Origin: Tropicibacter sp. R16_0
Lineage (GTDB): Bacteria > Pseudomonadota > Alphaproteobacteria > Rhodobacterales > Rhodobacteraceae
DNA: 64,000 nucleotides
Assembly (NCBI RefSeq): GCF_017743935.1
Contig: NZ_JAGHRE010000006.1
Span: 1 to 64,000, forward strand
Direction: 5' to 3'
Position numbers and translations under genes: made by a program. This document shows positions 9,189-18,297 of the stretch, piece after piece. Under the pieces are notes generated by a model. The model made no database searches, had not been told where the DNA came from, and saw only the letters and a program-made list of their open reading frames with translations. Each line of letters begins with the position of its first letter. The stretch's first letter is position 1.

Positions 9189-10292
9189 TTGAAGATCGCC
9201 GAAATTTACATTTATCAGCACGACCTGCCGGTCAAGAATGGCCCCTACACCATGGCAAACGCCGAGGTTTGGGGCCTGGACACAACGCTGGTCAAACTTG
9301 TCACGGACACGGGTTTGATTGGCTGGGGGGAAACCTGCCCTGTTGGCCCGACCTATGCCGAATCCCACGCAGGCGGCGCGCGGGCGGCGCTGGCACAAAT
9401 GGCGCCGGGTCTGATCGGGGCCGAGGTTGCACCGCTGATCCTGCATCGCACGATGGACGGGCTACTGAATGGGCACAACTACGCCAAGGCCGCCATCGAC
9501 ATTGCGGCGCATGATTTGCTGGGCAAACACCTGGGCGTCAGCGTCTCGGACTTGCTGGGTGGGGCCGCGACCAATTGTGTGCCGTCCTACTACGCCACAG
9601 GCGTCGGCGCGCCGGATGACATCGCGCGGCTGGCGCGCGACAAACTGGCCGAGGGTTATCTACGCCTGCAGATCAAGGTCGGTGGACGCCCGGTCGAGAT
9701 CGACATCGAGGTCATACGCAAGGTCTGGGAAATCATCAAAGGCACGGGCATGCGCCTGGCAGTCGATGGCAATCGCGGCTGGACCACGCGCGACGCGCTG
9801 CGGGTCAGTCGCGAATGCCCGGATGTGCCGTTCATCATGGAACAGCCCTGCAACACCATCGAAGACCTGCAAAAGATCCGCCCGCAGATCACCCACGGCC
9901 TTTACATGGACGAAAACAGCACCTCGCTGAACACTGTCATCACGGCCGCTGGAACCGGGTTGGTGGATGGGTTTGGAATGAAAGTCACCCGCATCGGCGG
10001 TCTGCACCCGATGCGCGCTTTCCGCGACATATGCGAGGCGCGCAACCTGCCACACACGTGCGATGACAGCTGGGGCGGGGATATCATCGCTGCTGCTTGT
10101 ACCCATATCGGTGCCACAGTCCGCCCCGACCTTCTTGAAGGGGTTTGGTTGGCCGCACCCTATATCGAAGGTCACTATGACCCCGATAACGGCATCCGGA
10201 TCGAGGGCGGACATATTGCAGTACCAACCGGCCCGGGCCTGGGCGTGACACCGGACGAGACGCTGTTTGGTCAACCTGTCGCACAATTCTGA
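9189..10292 (+). CDS. hpbD: HpbD-like 4-hydroxyproline betaine 2-epimerase (enolase superfamily)
   Basis: This 367-residue mandelate racemase/muconate cycloisomerase-type enzyme closely follows what I recall of HpbD, which epimerises trans-4-hydroxy-L-proline betaine and proline betaine at C2. The two acid/base lysines are visible in LQIKVGG and GMKVTRIGG, and the metal ligands in [14 protein letters not shown] and DENST. The start is TTG, which keeps the expected [10 protein letters not shown]-terminus; no in-frame ATG gives it. It follows a strong terminator by 16 bases, and two SDR genes follow closely. Epimerisation would feed the D-configured product to the oxidase/deaminase operon that converges from the right. 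The assignment rests on recalled similarity plus gene context. Confidence 0.8.
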   Translation: MKIAEIYIYQHDLPVKNGPYTMANAEVWGLDTTLVKLVTDTGLIGWGETCPVGPTYAESHAGGARAALAQMAPGLIGAEVAPLILHRTMDGLLNGHNYAKAAIDIAAHDLLGKHLGVSVSDLLGGAATNCVPSYYATGVGAPDDIARLARDKLAEGYLRLQIKVGGRPVEIDIEVIRKVWEIIKGTGMRLAVDGNRGWTTRDALRVSRECPDVPFIMEQPCNTIEDLQKIRPQITHGLYMDENSTSLNTVITAAGTGLVDGFGMKVTRIGGLHPMRAFRDICEARNLPHTCDDSWGGDIIAAACTHIGATVRPDLLEGVWLAAPYIEGHYDPDNGIRIEGGHIAVPTGPGLGVTPDETLFGQPVAQF

Positions 10293-10308
10293 CGCCAAGA
10301 GGATAAAC

Positions 10309-11043
10309 ATGGAATTCCAAGGAAAACGCGCCCTCGTGACCGGGGCTGCTGGTGGCATCGGCCTATCAATCGTTGCACGCCTGCGCGCCCAAGGGGCCAA
10401 GGTTGCAGTCGCCGACCGGGTGACGGATCAGATCAAGGCTGACGCCCACCTGCCGGGCGATCTCTTGGATGCAACCTACGCCGATACCCTACCCGCAGCG
10501 GCAATCGATGCTCTTGGCGGTCTGGATATCGTGATCAACAACGCCGGCGTCATCACCCGTGGACCGGTGACCGACACGTCAGACGAGGATTGGAAACTGT
10601 CGATGGGTGTCAACGTCGAGGCCCCGTTCCGCATCTGCCGCGCCGCGATCCCACTGATGGCGGAAACCGGTGGGGGCGCAATCGTCAACACCGCCTCTTG
10701 CTGGGGTGGAAAGGCGCCAGGTCCAAGTCACGCGCTTTACTGCATGACCAAGGCGGCGATTGCGTCACTCACCCAGTGCATGGGGATGGATCACGCTCAT
10801 CAGGGCATCCGCATCAACGCGGTCTGCCCGAACGAGGTGAACACACCCATGCTGCGCAGCGGATTTGAAAAGCGTGGGTTTGATCCTGACACAGCCGTCG
10901 CGGAATTGGGTGAATCTGTGCCTCTGGGTCGCATAGCCGAGCCCGAAGACATCGCCGATGTCGTGCTGTTTCTGGCCTCGGACGCCGCGCGTTACATGTG
11001 TGGAGCACTGGTCGAAGTAAACGGGGGCAAGCCGGTCTCATGA
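10309..11043 (+). CDS. SDR-family NAD(P)-dependent oxidoreductase
   Basis: This 244-residue short-chain dehydrogenase has the cofactor motif TGAAGGIG near the N-terminus, NNAG, a catalytic Ser in NTASCWGG and the YxxxK pair in YCMTK. The start at 10309 follows AAGAGGA; an upstream in-frame ATG inside hpbD is rejected. It overlaps the next SDR gene by four bases (ATGA), so the two are translated together and may act on successive steps or form a mixed oligomer. What alcohol or ketone they handle in a betaine pathway is not evident. Confidence 0.88.
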   Translation: MEFQGKRALVTGAAGGIGLSIVARLRAQGAKVAVADRVTDQIKADAHLPGDLLDATYADTLPAAAIDALGGLDIVINNAGVITRGPVTDTSDEDWKLSMGVNVEAPFRICRAAIPLMAETGGGAIVNTASCWGGKAPGPSHALYCMTKAAIASLTQCMGMDHAHQGIRINAVCPNEVNTPMLRSGFEKRGFDPDTAVAELGESVPLGRIAEPEDIADVVLFLASDAARYMCGALVEVNGGKPVS

Positions 11044-11774
11044 AACGGTTCGACGGAAGAGTTGCCTTGGTCACCGGCGGGCGCAGTGGCATCGGGCAAG
11101 CCATCGCCCGGCGCCTGCGAGACGAAGGCGCACAGGTCTTCACAGCGCAGCGCGGTACCGACCCTGAGTTCAACGGAATCTCAGCTGATTTCTTGGACCC
11201 GGCCGCGCCCAGTAAAGTGATCGCTGATGTGATTGTCAAAACAGACCGTCTCGACATTCTCGTGAACAACGCTGGCATGATGCAAGAGGCTCGGGTGGAG
11301 GACATGAGCCTTTCAGAATGGAACAGGACGCTCACCATCAACCTCACCGCGCCTTTTCTGATGATCCAAGCTGCGCTGCCCCACCTGCGCAAAGGCCAAG
11401 GCAGCATCGTCAACGTCGGTTCCATCGAGGGGTTGGGGAGCAACCCGGGTCACGCCGCCTATTGCGCCTCCAAAGCGGGGTTGCACGGGCTGACACGTGC
11501 GGTCGCGGTGGATCACGGGCCCGAGGGGATACGCTGCAACGCGGTGGCCCCCGGATGGATCGACACCGATTTGAACGAAGACTTCATTGATAGCATGCCG
11601 GACCCGCAGGCCTTTCGTCAGGATATCGCCGGCATCCATCCCGTTGCCCGCACCGGCAAACCCGAAGAGGTCGCCGCCCTCGTGGCGTTCCTCGCTTCAG
11701 CCGACGCAGGCTTTGTCACCGGGCAAGTCTACACCGTCGACGGCGGGCGCATGGCTCAACTCAGCCTGCCCTGA
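11040..11774 (+). CDS. SDR-family oxidoreductase, second of a coupled pair
   Basis: This 244-residue SDR has the cofactor motif TGGRSGIG, then NNAG and the catalytic YxxxK as YCASK. It starts inside the stop codon of the preceding SDR and has the same length, so the pair probably arose by duplication. The stop codon lies only four bases from the end of the convergent oxidase gene, so the two operons meet tail to tail with no room for a separate terminator on each side. The substrate is unknown. Confidence 0.88.
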   Translation: MKRFDGRVALVTGGRSGIGQAIARRLRDEGAQVFTAQRGTDPEFNGISADFLDPAAPSKVIADVIVKTDRLDILVNNAGMMQEARVEDMSLSEWNRTLTINLTAPFLMIQAALPHLRKGQGSIVNVGSIEGLGSNPGHAAYCASKAGLHGLTRAVAVDHGPEGIRCNAVAPGWIDTDLNEDFIDSMPDPQAFRQDIAGIHPVARTGKPEEVAALVAFLASADAGFVTGQVYTVDGGRMAQLSLP

Positions 11775-11778
11775 CTCC

Positions 11779-13119
11779 CTATTCCTTGCCCGAGCGCCAT
11801 TCCTTCCACATCAGATAGGTATTGGCCCCCAAGGCCGCGAAGGGCTCGGGCGGCAGTTTCGGCATCTTGGGTTGGCCAAGGAAGTGATCAGCGATGTCCG
11901 ACGTACCTTGCACGATCAATTCGGCAATTCCCATGCCTTGCAAGGTGCCGCGTGCCGTGCCCAACCCGTTCTGGCAGCAGGCTGAGAAAATGCCTTGATC
12001 AAGTTCACCAAACGCAGCTGAACCATTCCGGCTCAGGCACAGCATCCCGGCCCACCGATGCTCCATCTTCACATCGGGCAAATGCGGGAAACGTTCGGCA
12101 AACTTGCGATCATGCACCCAACCTGCATTGCGCACCCGCATCGGGCTGGTTTCGATGGTGGGATGAAAACTGGCACAGGTTCGGATCAGGATACGGTCAC
12201 CATAACTGCCCGAGATACGCCGCACGGATGTGCCCATCGGATCGGCGGGTGTGACGCCCCAACGCGGTTGGCCACCCAGAGTTGTCACTTGTTCCTCGGT
12301 CAGCCGCTCTGTGATCGAGGCATAGAGACAGATGTGCATCAACTGCCGCTGGTAGAACCCGAAACTCTCCAAATGCCCGTTGTTTGCAAGCACGACAGAG
12401 CCAGTGGCGATCTTGCCCTTGGGGGTCATCACCTGCCAGCCGTTGCCTTGCCGCTCGAACCCGGTGGCGGGCGTATTCTCAAACACGTCGATCTGACCTG
12501 CCAAGAGCTGAGACAGCCCCCGAATGTAACCTGCCGGTTGCAGCATAACCGTACCGGGGCAAAACACGCCCGACGTGTAATGCGGACTGCCTGTGATGTC
12601 GTGGATTTGAACCTTGTCGAGGAACTCGCAAGGCTCCCCCAAACGCTTCAGATGCTCGACATAATCGCGGTTGTGCTTGTCGCCCACGCGGGTCGCTGCC
12701 GCGTTGTATTTGCCACAAGGATCAAAGATCTCGTCCGGCATTTGGCTTTCGGCAGCCACCTTTTTGGCAAAGCCAATGGCGCGCCGGTTCAGCGCAATCG
12801 CCGCGCGGTCAGCCTCCAACCCGTCGCCCGCATAGTTGTCCGACGACAAATCGTGTGGCAGGTCGATCATAAAACCCGAGTTGCGCCCCGCCGAACTGTC
12901 AGCAAAGCGACCCGCTTCGACCACCGCGATCTTAAGGCTGGGGTCCAACTGATGCAGTCGCCGGGCTGTGGTCAGCCCAGCAAAGCCGCCGCCGATCACC
13001 GTGATGTCGGCGATCAGGTCCTGCTCCAGCACCGGCAGTGCCGGTTGCTCCGGCAGGATGGCATTCCACCCCGCCGGTCCGGTTTGCCTGGGCAGACGTT
13101 TGGCGGTGTACTGGGTCAA
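11779..13119 (-). CDS. FAD-dependent amine/imino-acid oxidoreductase (DAO family)
   Basis: This 446-residue protein has the dinucleotide motif VIGGGFAGLTTARRL (about residues 40-54) and GRNSGFMIDLP, as in gamma-glutamylputrescine oxidase (PuuB) and related DAO proteins. It is the last gene of the GntR-led minus-strand operon and overlaps the aldehyde dehydrogenase gene by four bases. In hydroxyproline breakdown a DAO-type enzyme (HypO) oxidises cis-4-hydroxy-D-proline to the pyrroline acid, which would fit the HpbD-like epimerase across the convergent boundary and the DHDPS-family gene upstream. A PuuB-like polyamine oxidase is the main alternative, since the adjoining aldehyde dehydrogenase is also PuuC-like. 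Confidence 0.82.
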   Translation of the reverse strand: MTQYTAKRLPRQTGPAGWNAILPEQPALPVLEQDLIADITVIGGGFAGLTTARRLHQLDPSLKIAVVEAGRFADSSAGRNSGFMIDLPHDLSSDNYAGDGLEADRAAIALNRRAIGFAKKVAAESQMPDEIFDPCGKYNAAATRVGDKHNRDYVEHLKRLGEPCEFLDKVQIHDITGSPHYTSGVFCPGTVMLQPAGYIRGLSQLLAGQIDVFENTPATGFERQGNGWQVMTPKGKIATGSVVLANNGHLESFGFYQRQLMHICLYASITERLTEEQVTTLGGQPRWGVTPADPMGTSVRRISGSYGDRILIRTCASFHPTIETSPMRVRNAGWVHDRKFAERFPHLPDVKMEHRWAGMLCLSRNGSAAFGELDQGIFSACCQNGLGTARGTLQGMGIAELIVQGTSDIADHFLGQPKMPKLPPEPFAALGANTYLMWKEWRSGKE

Positions 13120-14612
13120 TCTACCGCCTCGTCTTCGTCATCGGCCAGATCAATCCAGATGGTTTTCAGCTGCGTGTATTGATCATGCGCATGGACCGAG
13201 TTGTCGCGCCCACCAAAGCCCGACTGTTTGTAGCCGCCAAAGGGTGTTGTGATATCGCCCTCACCAAAGCTGTTGACGGTCACAGTCCCCGCCCTGATCG
13301 CCCGCGCACCCCGGATGGCGCGTTTGGCATTGGCGGTAAAGATCGAGGCGCAGAGCCCATAGTCGGTATCATTGGCAATACTGATCGCCTCGTCAAAACC
13401 CGACACCTCGATCACGGACAGAACCGGGCCAAAGATCTCCTCACGCGCCAGAACCGCGTCATTGCCGGGAACTTCGACCACCGTCGCCTCGACAAACCCG
13501 TCTTTGGCCGCGCCGCCAATCAGCACGTTTTCGGCCTGCTCCAGGTAACCGCAGACCTTGGTGTAATGCCCCTCGCTGACCAGCGCGCCCATGCGGGTTT
13601 CGGGATCCAACGGATCACCGATGTTCCAGTGTTTGGCGTGATGCGCTATGCGCTCCAGCAGCTCGGCTTTGACGTCCTTGTGCACGATCAGGCGCGACGA
13701 GGCCGAGCAGTTCTCGCCCATGTTCCAGAACGCGCCGTTGACCACATGCGCCGCCACACGGTCCAGGTTTTCGGCGTCATCCATCACGATGGCGGGGTTC
13801 TTGCCGCCCATTTCCAGCACCACCTCTTTGGCGTTGCTTTCGGCGGAATAGCCCAGGAACCGCTTGCCGGTGACGGTCGAGCCGGTAAACGATACCATGT
13901 CGATATCCATGTGGCGCCCGATGGGTTCGCCCACATCGGCCCCGCCGCCAGGCACGATGTTCAGCACACCGCGCGGCAGGCCCGCTTCCATCGCCAGTTC
14001 GGCCAGACGCAGGGCGGTCAGGGTGGTCTCGGCGGCGGGTTTCACCACAACCGAGCAACCAGCCGCCAAGGCCGGGCCGATCTTCCACCCCAGCATCAGC
14101 AGCGGAAAGTTCCACGGCAGCACCAGGCCCACCACGCCAATCGGCTCGCGCACGACCATGGCGATGTGATCGTCGGATGCGGGCGAAACCTGATCATAGA
14201 TCTTGTCGATCGCCTCTGCGTGCCATTTGATGCAATGGATCGTTTCGGGCACATCGACGGTTTCGCAGTCATAGATCGTCTTGCCGCTGTCGATGCTTTC
14301 CATCACCGCCAGTTCGCGCGCGTTGCGGGTCATCAGCTTGCACAGGCGGATCAGCACGTCTTTGCGGTCCGATGGATGCATCCGCGACCAGCGACCATCA
14401 TCAAACGCCTCACGCGCTTTTTCGACGGCAAAGTCCACATCCTCGGCCCCGCAAGCAGCGATATCGGCCAGCTTCTCTCCGGTGGCCGGGTTCGACGTTG
14501 CGAACGTTTTGCCAGACATCGCCGGACGGTATGCGCCGTCGATGAAGGCCCCGGTTGGCAGGGTCAGATTGGCGGCGATGGATTTGTATTCGTCCTGAGT
14601 GAGCAGCGACAT
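13116..14612 (-). CDS. NAD(P)-dependent aldehyde dehydrogenase (PuuC/HypH-like)
   Basis: This 498-residue enzyme has the ALDH catalytic Glu in LEMGGKNPA and the nucleophilic Cys in GENCSAS, with the cofactor loop GSTVTGKRF before them. Its length and C-terminus are normal. It is second-last in the operon with the DHDPS-family gene upstream (start and stop separated by three bases) and the DAO oxidase downstream (ATGA overlap). In the hydroxyproline route this position is taken by alpha-ketoglutarate semialdehyde dehydrogenase; by sequence alone it also resembles aminobutyraldehyde or guanidinobutyraldehyde dehydrogenases. The aldehyde oxidised is therefore inferred. Confidence 0.88.
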   Translation of the reverse strand: MSLLTQDEYKSIAANLTLPTGAFIDGAYRPAMSGKTFATSNPATGEKLADIAACGAEDVDFAVEKAREAFDDGRWSRMHPSDRKDVLIRLCKLMTRNARELAVMESIDSGKTIYDCETVDVPETIHCIKWHAEAIDKIYDQVSPASDDHIAMVVREPIGVVGLVLPWNFPLLMLGWKIGPALAAGCSVVVKPAAETTLTALRLAELAMEAGLPRGVLNIVPGGGADVGEPIGRHMDIDMVSFTGSTVTGKRFLGYSAESNAKEVVLEMGGKNPAIVMDDAENLDRVAAHVVNGAFWNMGENCSASSRLIVHKDVKAELLERIAHHAKHWNIGDPLDPETRMGALVSEGHYTKVCGYLEQAENVLIGGAAKDGFVEATVVEVPGNDAVLAREEIFGPVLSVIEVSGFDEAISIANDTDYGLCASIFTANAKRAIRGARAIRAGTVTVNSFGEGDITTPFGGYKQSGFGGRDNSVHAHDQYTQLKTIWIDLADDEDEAVD

Positions 14613-14615
14613 GGT

Positions 14616-15533
14616 TTATCCCTCCGCCTCGATATCTGCGATTTTCTGTTTCAACACGCGCGTGACCTGTTCCAGCGCGCGCTTGTCATCTTTGTTCAGC
14701 CCCTTGAGCGGTGGCCGCACAACGCTAGCCTCGATCCCGTTCATGGTGACGCCATGTTTGATGGTCTGGATGAACTTGCCGCCCTGTTCCAACACCCGCA
14801 TCAGCGGCATCATCGCCGACATGATGCGGCGGCCCTTGGCAAAGTTCCCTTCGATCACGCAGGCATTGTAAAGCGCCACATGTTCACGCGGCAGGAAGTT
14901 CGACCCGCCACAAACCCAGAACGGCGCACCCCAGGCGAAGAATTCAAGAGCTTGGTCGTCCATGCCGCATCCCAGTTGGATGTGCGGATAATCGCGTGCC
15001 AGCAGGTGCACGCGGTTGATGTCACCCGAGCTTTCCTTGATGCCGCAGAAATTGCGCGACCGGCCGACGCGGTCCAGGAACTCTTCGCCCATCATCGTGC
15101 CGGTGCGGTGCGGATAGTTATAGAGCATGATCGGCAGATCAGCGGCCTTGTCGATGGCCAGAGCATTCAACGCATTCTCGCGATCGGTAGGCACCGAATA
15201 GGGTGGGCTCGCCAGCAGGATGGCCTCGGCACCCATGTCCCGTGCGCCGGAAGCAAGCGCAATGGAATCCTGTGTCAGCATCGCGCCGGTTCCCACAACC
15301 AGCGGCAAACGACCCTTGAGCTGGGCATGGGTGAATTTGGCCAGCTCCAGACGCTCTTCGACGGTCTGGGCATAATTCTCACCGGTCGAGCCGCCCGAGA
15401 TCAGGCCGTGCACGCCGTTTTCGATCAGGTATTCGATCACGGCGGCCAGGCCGTCCCAATGGACGCTGCCATCGGCGTGATAGGGGGTCACAACAGGCGT
15501 GTAGATCCCTTTGAATTCGAACAGGGGAGTCAT
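14616..15533 (-). CDS. DHDPS/NAL-family lyase or deaminase (HypD-like candidate)
   Basis: This 305-residue TIM barrel has the Schiff-base Lys in CGIKESSGD, the general-acid Tyr in YNYPHRTG and the substrate loop GGSTGENY. The start at 15533 gives the usual MTPLFEFKGIYTP-type N-terminus; an upstream frame inside the GntR gene is rejected. Family members include dihydrodipicolinate synthase, N-acetylneuraminate lyase, sugar-acid aldolases and 1-pyrroline-4-hydroxy-2-carboxylate deaminase. Because an oxidase, an aldehyde dehydrogenase and a FadR-type GntR regulator share the operon, and an HpbD-like epimerase is next door, the deaminase is the favoured role. It is not the lysine-pathway enzyme by context. 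Confidence 0.85.
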   Translation of the reverse strand: MTPLFEFKGIYTPVVTPYHADGSVHWDGLAAVIEYLIENGVHGLISGGSTGENYAQTVEERLELAKFTHAQLKGRLPLVVGTGAMLTQDSIALASGARDMGAEAILLASPPYSVPTDRENALNALAIDKAADLPIMLYNYPHRTGTMMGEEFLDRVGRSRNFCGIKESSGDINRVHLLARDYPHIQLGCGMDDQALEFFAWGAPFWVCGGSNFLPREHVALYNACVIEGNFAKGRRIMSAMMPLMRVLEQGGKFIQTIKHGVTMNGIEASVVRPPLKGLNKDDKRALEQVTRVLKQKIADIEAEG

Positions 15534-15541
15534 GATGGTCC

Positions 15542-16258
15542 TCAAGCAGGTGTTTTTCGGGTGACCGAGCCCAGTTGCACGTCGAGCCCGGCGGGCATAA
15601 CGAACAATTCGATCTGGTCTCGGGACAGGTTCCAATGGTCGATGGCGAGCTGCGCTGCTGCAGCCTCATCCCGTGCCTCGATGGCGGTGATGATGGCGTC
15701 GTGTTGGGCGCTGGCCTCGGACACGTTTTCAACCATCTGCGCGTCTTGCGGGCGGTAGAAGGTCATCGAGATGCGCGCATGGTCGATCAGCAGGCGCTGG
15801 AATGAGGGCAGCAGATAGATGTTGTCCGCCATCTCTCCAGTCACCTCGTGAAAGCGGTTGTTGGCCATGGCACGGTCTGCGCCAGACCCCGAACGCAGTG
15901 CGGATTTGAACACCTCTTGCGCGGCCTTCAGGTCTTTGACCTGTTCGGGACGCGCGTTTTGCGCCGCCAGTTGCAGCACCGCGCCATAGATCATCGGGGC
16001 GGCCAGAAAGAAGTCGCGCAGGGTCATATGGGACATCTCGCTGACCCGCGCACCGCGGTTTTCGCGCAGATCGACATAGCCCTCGCCCGCAAGCTGGCGC
16101 AGCACTTCGCGCAACGGCGTGCGCGACAGTTGAAACTCGTCCGACAGCCGACTTTCATCCAGATCGGCACCGGGCCGCAGATCCAAGGTCATGATCGCGG
16201 TCTTGAGCCAATCATAGAGTTCGGCTTTGCGGTTCTTCGCAGCGTCCTTCACCAGCAC
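15542..16258 (-). CDS. GntR-family (FadR subfamily) transcriptional regulator
   Basis: This 238-residue regulator has a winged-helix N-terminus (LSRTPLREVLRQLAGEGYV) and an all-helical FCD-type effector domain. The start codon is GTG at 16258. It is the first gene of the minus-strand operon, and the DHDPS-family gene starts nine bases after its stop. A TGTGTACACA palindrome lies 55 bases upstream of the start, so autoregulation of the whole operon is likely. The effector may be hydroxyproline, its betaine or a pathway intermediate, which is inference. Confidence 0.87.
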   Translation of the reverse strand: MLVKDAAKNRKAELYDWLKTAIMTLDLRPGADLDESRLSDEFQLSRTPLREVLRQLAGEGYVDLRENRGARVSEMSHMTLRDFFLAAPMIYGAVLQLAAQNARPEQVKDLKAAQEVFKSALRSGSGADRAMANNRFHEVTGEMADNIYLLPSFQRLLIDHARISMTFYRPQDAQMVENVSEASAQHDAIITAIEARDEAAAAQLAIDHWNLSRDQIELFVMPAGLDVQLGSVTRKTPA

Positions 16259-16312
16259 CTCCCTGAATCGGTTTTTCAGTTGTCGGGTGCTCTATTGCAT
16301 AAAAATACATAT

Positions 16313-16322
16313 TGTGTACACA
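16313..16322. promoter_or_regulatory. Candidate GntR (FadR-type) operator
   Basis: TGTGTACACA is a perfect ten-base palindrome in an AT-rich 200-base gap between the GntR operon and the GlxA-type regulator gene. FadR-subfamily regulators bind short TGT...ACA palindromes of this kind. A weaker TTGTGTGC repeat lies 12 bases to the right. Confidence 0.6.
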
Positions 16323-16462
16323 GTAAAAAAATGTTGTGTGCAAAAAATAAGTAGCGTACCCCGCATTATCTTGCCGCGCAGACGAATCTTGGCTTAGCCT
16401 GAGATATGCGTCGCAGGACAAAACAGACGCCACGCCCCGGTAACTTTGAATTGGGTCACGCC

Positions 16463-17413
16463 ATGTCCAAGACACAGCACTTTGTCTTTCTTCTGGTCGA
16501 AGAATTCTCGCATCTTGCGTTTTCATGCGCGGTCGAGCCGCTGCGCATTGCCAACCTTGTCAGCGGCGAGCAGCTCTATCGTTGGTCCTTTGCCTCTGAA
16601 AACGGCGAGACCGCGACCTGTTCGAACGAATCCGTGACGCTGGTGCATTCCGGGTTCAGCGGCCTGCCCCGGTGCGATCAGCTGTTTGTTCTGTCCGGCA
16701 TTCACATGCGCGATCACGTCACCAAACCCTTGCTGGCCACCCTGCGCCGTGAACGGGCGCGGGGCACCCCCATCGGGGCGTTGTGTTCAGGCGCCTGGGT
16801 TTTGGCCCAAGCTGGATTTCTGGAAGACATGCAAGCCGCGATTCATTGGGAATATCACGACAGCTTCATGGAGGCCTTTCCCGAGGTGAACCTGGTGCGC
16901 AGTGTCTTTGTCGCGGATGAGAAGTACATGACCGCCTCAGGTGGCACGGCCACCGCTGATCTGATCCTGCATCTGATCGAGCGTGATCATGGTCAGGACC
17001 TTGCCGTCGCAGTGGCCGATCAGATGGTTTACAACGCTGTCCGCAACTCCACCGCTGAACAGAAGGTATCACTGCAATCACGCAACGGGATGCGCAACGC
17101 CCATCTGACCAAGGCAATCCAGATCATGCAGGACCAGATCTCGGACCCGATCTCACCCACGATCATCGCGGAAAACGTGGGCATTTCGACCCGCCAGCTT
17201 GAGCGGCTTTTTGGAAAATACCTGAATGCGTCGCCCAAAAAGTACTTTATGGAAATGCGCCTGGAACGGGCCCGAAACCTGCTGATCCAGACCGAGTCCT
17301 CTGTGACCGAGGTCGCCTTTGCCTGCGGGTTCGAAAGCCCTGGGCACTTCAGCCGGGTTTACCGCGCGGCCTATGGCGTCACGCCCATGCTTCAGCGCGG
17401 CAAGATCTCGTGA
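16463..17413 (+). CDS. GlxA-family AraC-type transcriptional regulator (DJ-1/PfpI domain)
   Basis: This 316-residue activator has an N-terminal DJ-1/PfpI (amidotransferase-like) domain with Cys in GALCSGAWVLAQ (about residue 110) and a C-terminal AraC double helix-turn-helix (STRQLERLFGKYLN, then VTEVAFACGFESPGHFSR). This layout is that of GbdR, CdhR and ArgR-type regulators, which respond to glycine betaine, carnitine or arginine. I start at 16463 because the preceding 19 codons of the open frame do not resemble the family. It is divergent from the GntR operon and could link it to betaine availability. Confidence 0.87.
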   Translation: MSKTQHFVFLLVEEFSHLAFSCAVEPLRIANLVSGEQLYRWSFASENGETATCSNESVTLVHSGFSGLPRCDQLFVLSGIHMRDHVTKPLLATLRRERARGTPIGALCSGAWVLAQAGFLEDMQAAIHWEYHDSFMEAFPEVNLVRSVFVADEKYMTASGGTATADLILHLIERDHGQDLAVAVADQMVYNAVRNSTAEQKVSLQSRNGMRNAHLTKAIQIMQDQISDPISPTIIAENVGISTRQLERLFGKYLNASPKKYFMEMRLERARNLLIQTESSVTEVAFACGFESPGHFSRVYRAAYGVTPMLQRGKIS

Positions 17414-17483
17414 TCTGAGGCGTTGACAGAACGCGAATTCGGGCGTTGGGTTGCAGCGAATACAGACGACGCCCGAGGTTTTC

Positions 17484-18239
17484 ATGCACAAGATCATTGC
17501 GCTTTGGTCGCACCCCCGTTCGATGTCCACCGCTATGGAACGGATCATGCGGGAACGCGGCGATCTGGACTGCGCACATGAGCCGTTCATGTACGATTAC
17601 TACGTCAACCGATCGGTCCGCGAGATGCCGCATTTCGATGTGCAAGACGACCATCCGCAAACATATGAAGCAATCCGGGACATGCTGCTCACCCGCGCTG
17701 AGGATCAGCCGGTATTCTTCAAGGACATGAGTTACTACGTCATGCCCCATATTCTAAAGGACACGGCGTTCCGGGATTGGCTGGTGAATTGCTTTTTGAT
17801 CCGCAACCCGATGGCGTCAATCAAATCCTACTTCAAACTTGATCCAGAAGTGTCCTGTGACGAGATCGGGATCGAGCAACAATGGCGCCACTATCAGGCG
17901 TTGGTTGACGCGGGCCAAACCCCTGTCGTGATCGAAGCCGAAGCTGTGCGCCGCGATGATCGCGCAGCCTTGTCGGCTATGTGGGACCAGGTCGGCCTGC
18001 CCTTTGTCGAGGCCGCCTTTGACTGGCAGAACGAGCGCCCGGCAGACTGGGCACAGGTCGATGGCTGGCACGCAGACGCAGGCACGTCAAAGTCGATCCG
18101 CCCCCTGACACTTGAGGATCTTACCCGACAGGAAGAAGCGTTTTTTGCCGCCGCCGAGGTCGAACCCAAAATGCTGGCCTATCTGGAACATCACATGCCG
18201 TATTACCTGCGGCTCAAAGCTGCGGCGTTGCGGCAGTAA
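17484..18239 (+). CDS. Sulfotransferase-like P-loop protein
   Basis: This 251-residue protein begins MHKIIALWSHPRSMST, a sulfotransferase 5'-phosphosulfate-binding loop (Arg-Ser-Met-Ser-Thr instead of the usual Gly-x-x-Arg-Ser-Gly-Ser/Thr), and has a downstream 3'-phosphate segment FLIRNPMASIKSY that fits the RNP...S pattern of PAPS binding. It follows the GlxA-type regulator with a 70-base gap and ends at a strong bidirectional terminator. Many bacterial members of this family have no known substrate, and this one gives no further hint. The start at 17484 has CGAGG upstream; an earlier in-frame start would add 11 residues. Confidence 0.72.
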   Translation: MHKIIALWSHPRSMSTAMERIMRERGDLDCAHEPFMYDYYVNRSVREMPHFDVQDDHPQTYEAIRDMLLTRAEDQPVFFKDMSYYVMPHILKDTAFRDWLVNCFLIRNPMASIKSYFKLDPEVSCDEIGIEQQWRHYQALVDAGQTPVVIEAEAVRRDDRAALSAMWDQVGLPFVEAAFDWQNERPADWAQVDGWHADAGTSKSIRPLTLEDLTRQEEAFFAAAEVEPKMLAYLEHHMPYYLRLKAAALRQ

Positions 18240-18243
18240 ACAC

Positions 18244-18277
18244 AAAAAAGCGGCGCCATTTGGCGCCGCTTTCTTTG
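18244..18277. terminator. Bidirectional terminator between the sulfotransferase-like gene and yceI
   Basis: AAGCGGCGCC, loop ATTT, GGCGCCGCTT is a perfect ten-pair stem flanked by a run of A on the left and TTTCTTT on the right, so it can stop transcription from both convergent genes. Confidence 0.92.
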
Positions 18278-18297
18278 TGGGTCAACGTTTTATCGGG

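Noticed and set aside
13038-15758. A 906-codon open frame on the plus strand
   Set aside because: It lies antisense to the aldehyde dehydrogenase and DHDPS-family genes, both with clear catalytic motifs; the translation is His/Arg/Gln-rich without domains, as expected for the opposite strand of GC-rich coding DNA.
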